Assembly: GCA_002081555.1 (NCBI GenBank)
Contig: KV921143.1
Coordinates: forward strand, 31,224 to 59,753
DNA from: Protostelium mycophagum
Taxonomy: Eukaryota; Evosea; Variosea; Protosteliida; Protosteliaceae
Direction of reading: 5' to 3'
DNA length: 28,530 bases
In this document: positions 21,801-28,530 of the stretch, piece by piece
Numbering within the stretch: the stretch's first letter is position 1
Layout: every line of letters begins with the position of its first letter
Made by a program: the position numbers and the translations under genes
Notes under the pieces: generated by a model
Databases searched by the model: none
Seen by the model: the letters and a program-made list of their open reading frames with translations, nothing else
Told to the model about the DNA's origin: nothing

Positions 21801-23218
21801 GATAAAAGTTGACGCTCGCAGAGACGTTGACCTGGATGTCTTCTGAATTCAGAGGAAAAGTGACCTCGAGTGTGGGTTCAGTGAGGCCCCCCGAAACGAT
21901 GTGAAAGTCCCGTTCTGGAAGAAGCTGGGTGCCGTTGAGGTCGGATAAGGTCCATTGCAGCTGACTCTTTCCGTTCTGTGGGAATGTATCAGACGCGACC
22001 GCCGGTATCGTGTGGTCCAGCTGGGCTCCGGGCTTCGGTACCCCTGCTAAAAATAGAATACTCTCTCCTCCCGCCACCTCCACGTTAGCCATATTGTTCC
22101 AGGCTGCGACATTAGTCATACTCGTCTTCACCGCCTGTTGAGCTTTTCCGGAAATCGTGAAATTGATCAAATCCCCCAATGCGATCGGGGCGTCGCTCAG
22201 ACTGAAAGGTTTTGGAAGAAATATCCTGATGCTCGGCTGGATACTGTAATTCCTCCCTTCTGGCAGTCCATTATACGGAAAGGAAATTGATAGAGTCGCA
22301 TTATAGAGGCTATCCGACAGGAGCCGAAAGTCGCGATTCGGCACCAATTTGGTTCCGTCGTCGGAGAAGACGTCCCAGAGCACCGTGACGTCACCTGTCG
22401 ATGGAAAATCCGAAGAGGGAAGTGATGTAAATATAGATCCTAATAGGTCTCCATACTCTGGTAATTCCACCTGTGAATCTTGAGTCAAAAAAGATCCATT
22501 CTTGGTTTCATAAATTCAAGGCTCTTGAAAACGTCGACCCACCTGGAACAGCAGGGGCACACCGGGGTCTAAAGGAGCATTTATATCAGGGTACGTCGCT
22601 TGAGACCACGTCGCCAAGATCTTTGTGTTACTTCTGACGTCGAAGGGTGCCAAGGTCAAGTTGGCCGGTGTGAAGTGGTGTTCCGTCCTGTTGATGCTGA
22701 GGGCGGGAGGAAGAATGAAGTAGAGCACAGGGGTGACCAAGAAATTTGTCGTGACATTAGAGGGCGGGAAGATTACCGTGATGTTGGTTTGATTAAGTCC
22801 TCCCGAAATGATCCAGAAATCGACATTGGGTTGCAGCTCATTTTGGTTGAGATCGGTGAAGATCCATTTCACTCTACTCGCTCCTGCTGTGGGAAACAAT
22901 GCGGTTGTTAATGAAACGTTGAGCTGTTCCAATGTTTGACCTGATTGAGGCACAAGAGCACTAAAAGTGAGAGGTCCTCCAGCAAGTAATGGACCGTCAG
23001 AATCAGGATAGGTAATTCGACACCATTGAGTATAATCAGGCACTTCGGTCACGTTATAAGGTGTGAATCCTGCAGGAAAGAGCTTTGTGAGGGGTAAAAG
23101 TGTCCCCACCACAATTGGGAGAGTGAAATAGATTACTGCAAAGAAATCAGACTGGTCCTCATCAACGAAGCAGCTTACCAAGGATCCTTTGTATCACGCC
23201 AAAGAAAGTGAGGACCAT
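15850..23218 (-). CDS. Gene E: giant tandem-repeat member of the secreted family (2,284 aa)
   Basis: Ten predicted exons on the minus strand: 23218-23179, 23135-22543, 22470-21514, 21465-21148, 21100-20365, 20323-18336, 18284-17598, 17519-17303, 17213-17142, 17096-15850. Introns are 41-89 nt and the total is 6,855 nt in phase throughout. Residues ~1-1,770 are about twelve tandem units of ~155 residues. Each has W-x-(I/V) followed by NGT-x-L, G-x-DY-x-V, a G-x-LNLPSL-x-L-x-FPPS strand pair, NVTV-x-P and a final LP, which reads like a beta-sandwich (Ig-like or cadherin-like) repeat. Linker and diverged family core occupy residues ~1,770-2,284 (VQWVL, FIPYTAS and LPTS are still visible). The DPEWN motif is absent. 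The N-terminus (MVLTFFGVIQRIL) is hydrophobic but short and leads into the middle of a repeat unit, so the true start is the least certain part. The 48-nt intron at 21466-21513 is a multiple of three. The role is probably extracellular; the function is unknown. Confidence 0.85.
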
Positions 23219-23336
23219 TGAGGCCTTGCCCTCGATGAAGATTCGGTTTTGGTTGATTCCGGAATGCAAACATTCTGCCACTCTTTTCCTGAATGCCGAC
23301 ATCGCCACTCCTCTTCACAGCCTTTCTCATACAACC
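23219..23336. promoter_or_regulatory. 118-bp divergent promoter between genes E and F
   Basis: The predicted ATGs of the minus-strand giant gene and the plus-strand gene F are only 118 bp apart, so they must share or interlock promoters. No TATA box is visible. An in-frame upstream ATG for F at 23238 exists but would place the signal peptide internally, so 23337 is preferred. Confidence 0.6.
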
Positions 23337-25363
23337 ATGATGATCCCACTATTCTTCCTCATTTTCATGTTCTCAACCGTCCACTCCATCTTGATTAGCC
23401 CAGATACCGGACCGGACTATTCAAGATGGTGTTCTGTGGTCACACCCGACCCGGCTGTGGTTTACAATCCTCTGCAGCTGCTTACTTTCAGTATTCAAGC
23501 TCCAGCGCCAGGAGAGAGCTTACCTCCACTATCAATACGCGGAATCCCCATTCCATTCCATACGATTAGTTCTTGGAGAGTAGATTGGAAAGTAAGATGT
23601 TCATTTTAGAAGATGATTGTTGATGTTTTCTTGAAGATCTACAATGCTGCGACAAACGAGAGTCTCATAGCTGGCCTTCAATATCTTATGGTGACCGGAA
23701 ATCTTCTCAATTCAGACAAGATCTTGATCACATTTTTACCTCCTCTCGAGACCTTCAATGTGACTTTACAGCCGTATATATACTTTTACACCGCCTTACC
23801 TATTGATACAACACTCAAACCACGAAGATTGAAACCGACGACACTCACCATAAAGGGATTAGATCTCTTACCTGGTGCTCTAGTCAATTTGATTGGAAGC
23901 TCATTATCACTGAGCGCCCTCAGTGGATTGGCAGCAGGAAGTCCTTTAAGCCTCAGCGTATTACCTCTTCCATCTGGATTAGTACCTTCAAGTGACGTCG
24001 TCACCTCTGCTTTGAGCGGTTTGGCCTCTGGACAGCAGATCAGCGCACTTCAAGGGCTTGGAAGAAAGAGAAATCTCGTGGAATCACTCTCGCAGAATGC
24101 GCTCACCTCAGGAATGATTAATGTTGGAGGAATTCCTCTTCCTTACCAGATCGATTGGATCCGATACAAAATCAATGGGGCGTTTGTGACGGATCAAGTG
24201 CCAGCTAATTATTCTTACATGCCTCTGCCCATGTTGGTGCCAGTTTATACAAAAGCCAACATCTTATTATCCATCATAGAGGAATTATTATTGGTCGGCC
24301 CCATACCACTCAACCTCACCGCCGATGTACAGGTGTGTTCAGAATCATGAATCTCACATCATGGAATCTTGCAAAGAAGAAAAAAATTGTTCATGCTTGG
24401 ATGAAATCTCGAAATCTGTACTGGTTTAAATAGATTAGGCCACGCTGACGGGAGTACCTCTCGGCCCAGACAACCCAGTGCTACTAGAGCTACCGGTACA
24501 ATCTATATTTAGCCCCAAGCTTAAAATTCCTCAAATCGGGGTCGTCTTCAGAGACCCCGAGTGGGATGTCACCCCTAATCAGCGAGCGATCATCACTGCC
24601 GATGAAGCCTCCGGACGACTCTTCAAGACCTCGTATGAGGTGATCCAGGGACTTCGAGATCTCTCAAACATCACCAACAATGTGATGAGAAATTACGTTT
24701 TTTCTGGGAAAGAAAGAACGCCCATCAACGGGGAGGCATCCATCTTCGATCAGTGGAACAGCTTAAACATCGGCATCGGAAAGATGTTGCATGGTCTGGA
24801 GCAGTTGGACCCATCACAGATCACTTACTTACCTTCTTATAACGATTCGTCATTCATCCCACTTCCGCCCTCATGGCTGGTGGGAACAAACGGAGTCAGT
24901 GAGGTGTCTTGGATAGGCCTGCCCTCGGCCAGATTCAATGTCAGTACAGAAGAATGATTTCACATTCCATCACTCAATCATCATTAGGTGTTCCCGATGA
25001 GCTTATTCACAAATAGCACGAGCTTGTATAACATGGGCGGATTGCTACCCAATTTCAACAAAACATACGTATTATTTGGGCAGAATGGATTCCTCGGTGG
25101 GATGATAGAGACTTATGATGCAGGAAATGGAGAGGTACGCGACTCTGTGGACGACTACAACTTGAAATCGTCCTTTTAAAATACAGCAGGTGCTCTATTC
25201 GCCCTCTGAGGAAGCTATCATGGACACAACAGGAAGGAATTTTAACGATCAACTCAGAGTGATCTCCTTTAGACCACAATGCCTGTTGTATCCTCTTATT
25301 GACCCAACCATTTTGTGCAACCCCCTGGATATCTTGGCTGCTCTGGCTAAAGCGAAACAATAA
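23337..25363 (+). CDS. Gene F: secreted family protein (590 aa)
   Basis: Exons are 23337-23591, 23637-24332, 24439-24939, 24988-25134 and 25190-25363, with introns of 45, 106, 48 and 55 nt, all in phase. The start gives a clear signal peptide (MMIPLFFLIFMFSTVHS). Residues ~18-150 are one E-type repeat unit, beginning with the PD-x2-RWC and PAPGESLPPL motifs and carrying W-x-VDWK. A Leu/Ser-rich linker follows to ~residue 300. Residues ~345-500 are the core: FRDPEWDVT, GIGKMLHGL, YLPSYNDSS, VSWIG. Organisation and core sequence are closest to gene C, including the NNxxxNY segment and DQWNSL-(S/N)-IG. There is no membrane anchor. An AATAAG variant overlaps the stop instead of AATAAA. The third intron uses a weaker GTCAGT donor. 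Confidence 0.87.
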
Positions 25364-25574
25364 GACATTCAGATCAATTCGTTTTTTTATTTTATGATGG
25401 TAATGTAATCGCTTTGACTAAAAAGAGTACATAATTATGTACATAATTATTCGATGAGATTTCATCGAAATTTACGAGAACGCTCCATAGGAAAATTCTA
25501 GAATTCATAGAGATTTTATTGAAATTTCAGATGCATGCGGCCCCAAACTCATAGGGCTTGAGAAATAAAAAAAA
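25364..25574. other. Spacer after gene F with short palindromes
   Basis: There is no coding frame. It contains GTACATAATTATGTAC, a perfect 16-bp palindrome at 25427-25442, followed by CGATGAGATTTCATCG and other GAAATTTC-type words like those after gene B. Confidence 0.5.
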
Positions 25575-25950
25575 CGCTCCAGACGTCATCGCATAATAAA
25601 CTTCTGTCAAAATCTGGAGATATGCATCCAAAATATTGTCCGCGGATAAGAGCGATTCTCTCCTATGGAGCGAATAATATGATATCATCATCATGATTTG
25701 TGGTATTACATCAGTTGCCAAGAAACGCGGAGTTGCGGTGATGACCGATTTCCTCGTTTTTTCTCAAAGCGAGCTACAATTTGATGTAAAATGATCTCAT
25801 ACGGTCCACTCCATCTCGTATGATATTCTGCTTGACCTCTACAGACAAATACTTTGCACATTTTATTCTGGAAGGGTTTGTTCTTGGAATATTTTGGATG
25901 CATATCTCCAGATTTTGACAGAAGTTTATCATGCGATGACATCTGGAGCG
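25575..25950. mobile_element. 376-bp inverted-repeat element (MITE-like or foldback)
   Basis: A 63-bp left arm (25575-25637) recurs inverted at 25888-25950 with two mismatches by my count (61/63), leaving a 250-bp interior. Both outer ends are CGCTCCAGA...TCTGGAGCG. A further CGCTCCATAGGA at about 25476 has its inverted match near 25660, so the structure is nested. The interior has no convincing ORF. Such long terminal inverted repeats around a short non-coding core fit a non-autonomous DNA transposon, or a locus making a hairpin RNA. No target-site duplication was firmly identified. Confidence 0.65.
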
Positions 25951-26224
25951 TTTCCCAAGATTTTTGCTCGGAAATTTTCGGTTGTATTTATTCGTGCAAG
26001 TTTGAGTTTTTATGATGATATACGTAGGTTGCCACAATTACAATGATGCAAGTAATAAGTGAGTGATTCAGTTGTTTTTATTTATTCTGGTCCATAAAGC
26101 GTTTTCAGTCCTCTTCAGCAAGGTGATTACTGCAGTATAAAACAAGATATCATTTAAACAGGCAACAAAAGAGAATATGTACCACTGTATATGGATGTAT
26201 ATGCTATTAGAAATAAACTTGGTG
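25951..26224. other. Spacer, no feature supported
   Basis: AT-rich sequence with only short minus-strand frames, which partly arise from the inverted-repeat element. Nothing in it can be assigned. Confidence 0.4.
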
Positions 26225-26410
26225 GATTAGTCTACTAATAATTTTTTTACAAAAATACTTTTTGCACAATTGCTGCACATGATAGTTTCTATAAATAATT
26301 GTACAAAGATATTTTACACAATTTCTCTGTGTGGCATTTATGTAATAATCATGCAAAAATATTTTTTGCACAATTGCCACAGAGAAATATTCATCACAAT
26401 TGAACCTAAT
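26225..26410. repeat. ~53-bp satellite-like repeat, right flank
   Basis: Copies of CACAATTGC/CACAATTTC start at 26266, 26318 and 26370, a period of 52 bp. Each is followed by an ATAAATAATTGTACAAA or TAATAATCATGCAAAAATAT block. This is the same unit as at the left end of the window, in the same orientation. Confidence 0.7.
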
Positions 26411-27134
26411 ATATATAATTCTGCATCAACTCAACAGATCAATATCAGAAAAATTCTATCTCAACCAGATAACTTAATATAAAAAAAATAAATTGGTCTT
26501 TTCTCTTAACATCTAAACTTGAACAGCAACATACTCACAAAGCATCCAGTTTTAGCATCAGCATCAATCTATCTGAATTACTAGCAGATCACCTCTAGAC
26601 TTGACTGAGGAAATAAACTAAGCACTAAACAAACTCATTTATAATATGATGAATTTTTTATCATATGAATTCATAGCATTGAAGTACTATGCAATATATA
26701 TTGTACTAATTATTGCAACTGAAAACTCCAATTATTTATGAATTTAAACTTAAACAAAAATTATTTATGTTGTTTCTGTTCTGTTCCTGTTTTGTTTTGA
26801 TTGTTCTGACATTTTTTGTCTGTTTTTTGTTTTCTGTTTTTTGGTTTGAAAATGTAATAAGTGTTATGTTCTGTTCTGATACTCTTTATTCTATGACTAC
26901 AACGCAACAACTCTAACATTATACTCAGCATAGAAAAGGCAGATACACAAACAAAGAAGTTACAAGAACAATAAAGATAATAAGAATAAAAACAGGAGAG
27001 AAAACCCCAACACAACTGACCATTTCTGTTTCATTTCTCTGCTCACAAATATTAATTATGCCTGCAAAATTGTATTACAACTGAATCAAGACCACATTTT
27101 TACCATAGTAGAGATAAACATACAACAATGTATC
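26411..27134. other. AT-rich, low-complexity DNA, probably transposon-derived
   Basis: No gene is supported. 26760-26880 is a strongly T-rich tract built from TTCTG and GTTTT words (low complexity). The open frames across it on both strands are composition artefacts. Confidence 0.5.
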
Positions 27135-27615
27135 TGTGAGGATTGACTCACAGAGGAAGGGACTCAGACGCAGGGAAGGACCTAAGGAAACAATATAAAG
27201 ATGAAAGGACTCTATTTGGGGTGATGCAGAGCTCTTTCTGCTTATTCTTTACTTCTCAGAACACATCTACAATGTGTCCTGATTTATAATTAACTTGTAC
27301 AAAAGAGCTTTGTAAGTGCAGTTGCACTACAACTCCTGACATTGTCCCCTTGAATTTGGACACCGGCCAAGTACATTTCTTGGAGCGCTTGGTCTTCTTG
27401 CAAATGATCAGTTTTGGATATCTGCTGTGATATTCATCTAGCATGCTTTTACAATTTTGCATGTACTCTTCATCCATCCATGAATCCTCTTGCGGACCGT
27501 AACCTTTCCAACTTACAAAGTATTTAACTCTTCTGTAGCAAGTTGCGCAATTTAATATTGTCTCAACTTTGTCCTCCTGTTCACCATCAATCTTGACAAT
27601 AGGAGGTGTGTACAA
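27135..27615 (-). mobile_element. Chromovirus (Ty3/gypsy) LTR-retrotransposon fossil: chromodomain end, copy 1
   Basis: A minus-strand frame of 119 codons carries a chromodomain: YFVSWKGYGPQEDSW preceded by a K-x-E-x-I-L segment. That is the hallmark C-terminal module of chromovirus integrases, thought to guide insertion toward histone-marked chromatin. The sequence after the frame, ending at CCTCACA on the minus strand, is probably terminal-repeat or adjoining element sequence. Only the 3' part of an element is present; the rest of pol and gag are missing. A second copy of most of this segment lies about 1.05 kb to the right. It is an old, broken fragment. Confidence 0.7.
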
Positions 27616-28186
27616 CTACTCGAAAAAAGAGATTAGGACTGATTGATATCTATGTTTTAAAGATGCTTGAGATCAACATCTCCCGCTAGGTGAGTGTCTT
27701 TACCAAAATTATTAATAATGATTCTTATTCACTTCTTTAGGGACATATTGTCACTACATATATGGGAACATATATCTCAAGAGAGAGAGAAGTTCAAAAT
27801 AGCTCTAACCCCAAGAAGGTGAGATTATTTCTTTTTTTATAAATAATTTTATAGATGTTATATATCTGGACCTATTAGAAGAATAACAGAGTGATAGGAA
27901 CACACAGATACTGCTGAAATAATGGTGTTCTCTTATAGCAAAGAAGTGTGATCATCCAGGGATATCTTTAACCATCCTCAGGCTGTAGAGGAATAATGCA
28001 ATATCTTAACAGTATTTATTTCTACACGCTTCTCCAATAAGTGGGGTTTGTGCTAAGGGAAAGACAGTCTTTATCTTCTTGGCATAAAAAGGTAGCCTAG
28101 ATCATATCTACATACAATGATAATATTATGCAAATCTACTATGGCATCTGTCTCTACCACTGATTTAACAAATTTGGGTCTGGTTG
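27616..28186. other. Sequence between the two chromovirus fragments
   Basis: AT-rich, with no ORF of note and no similarity to the flanking fragments. It may be unrelated repeat DNA separating two partial insertions or a duplicated fragment. Confidence 0.4.
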
Positions 28187-28530
28187 TAAGGATTGACTCA
28201 CATAGGAAGGGACTCAGACGCAGGGAAGGACCTAAATAAAGATGAAAGGACTCTTTTTGGGGTGATGCAGAGCTCTTTCTGTTTGTTCTTTATTTCTTAA
28301 GACATGTCTACAACGCGTCCTGATTTATAATTTAACTTGTACAAAAGAGCTATGTAAGTGCAGTTGCGCTACAACTCCTGACATTGTCCCCTTGGATTTG
28401 GACAATAGCCAAATTCACTTCTTGGAGCGCTAAGTCTTCTTGCAAATGTTTGGTTTTGGATATCTGCTGTGATATTCATCTAGCATGCTTTTACAATTTT
28501 GCATGTACTCTTCATCCATCCATGAATCCT
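28187..28530 (-). mobile_element. Chromovirus fossil fragment, copy 2 (runs off the window)
   Basis: This is a direct repeat of the left part of copy 1, starting at the same TGT-(G/A)-AGGATTGACTCAC boundary and clearly but not perfectly similar, with small length differences. It is cut by the window edge before the chromodomain itself. The shared sharp start suggests a true element boundary, probably a terminal-repeat end reading TG...CA. It is old and broken. Confidence 0.65.

Noticed and set aside
23238-23336. Upstream ATG extending gene F by 33 residues
   Set aside because: It would bury the strong signal peptide inside the protein and consume the only promoter space between E and F.
25706-26037. 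Two overlapping minus-strand ORFs of 78 and 87 codons
   Set aside because: They overlap one arm of the inverted-repeat element, disagree in frame, and show no domain.
26713-27015. Hydrophobic ORFs suggesting a small membrane protein
   Set aside because: They are translations of a T-rich low-complexity tract; hydrophobicity follows from base composition.

Overview
This window is nuclear DNA of a eukaryote with a standard genetic code: TAA, TAG and TGA all end reading frames. It has many GT-AG introns, mostly 39-55 nt, very short 3' ends with AATAAA on or next to the stop codon, and closely packed genes. This fits a compact protist-type genome; an amoebozoan is possible, but the sequence does not settle the lineage. 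There is no rRNA or convincing tRNA gene.

Layout. Positions 1-3,000 are AT-rich and repeat-rich, with a ~53-bp satellite-like repeat, a perfect 15-bp hairpin and decayed coding fragments. At 3.0-5.2 kb on the minus strand lie a possible small gene and a 503-residue intracellular-looking protein with TP-R repeats. From 5.2 to 6.2 kb there is spacer with possible gene relics. From 6.27 to 25.36 kb there are five large spliced genes, here called B, C, D, E and F, at 6271-9928 (+), 10361-12190 (+), 13587-15825 (+), 15850-23218 (-) and 23337-25363 (+). One or two doubtful small genes sit between C and D. From 25.4 to 28.5 kb the AT-rich, repeat-rich landscape returns: a long inverted repeat, the same ~53-bp satellite, and two directly repeated fragments of a Ty3/gypsy chromodomain retrotransposon (chromovirus) fossil.

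The five large genes are the main content. All encode N-glycosylation-rich proteins that look secreted. They share a C-terminal core that I do not recognise from any named family: in four members a DPEWN-type motif, a G-(L/I)-(G/S)-(R/K)-x-L-(E/D/H) helix, a (Y/F)-x-P-(S/T/C)-(Y/H)-ND motif and a W-(I/V)-G motif. E carries a diverged version. B and D form one subfamily with a common N-terminal region. C and F form a second. E is a 2,284-residue member with about twelve tandem beta-rich repeats. B adds five cysteine-rich modules, and D adds a small N-terminal domain resembling a mannose-6-phosphate-receptor-homology (MRH) fold. Gene models were built by hand from splice sites, reading phase and paralogue alignment; every predicted splice keeps phase. 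A role in cell-surface or extracellular-matrix recognition is an inference from architecture only.
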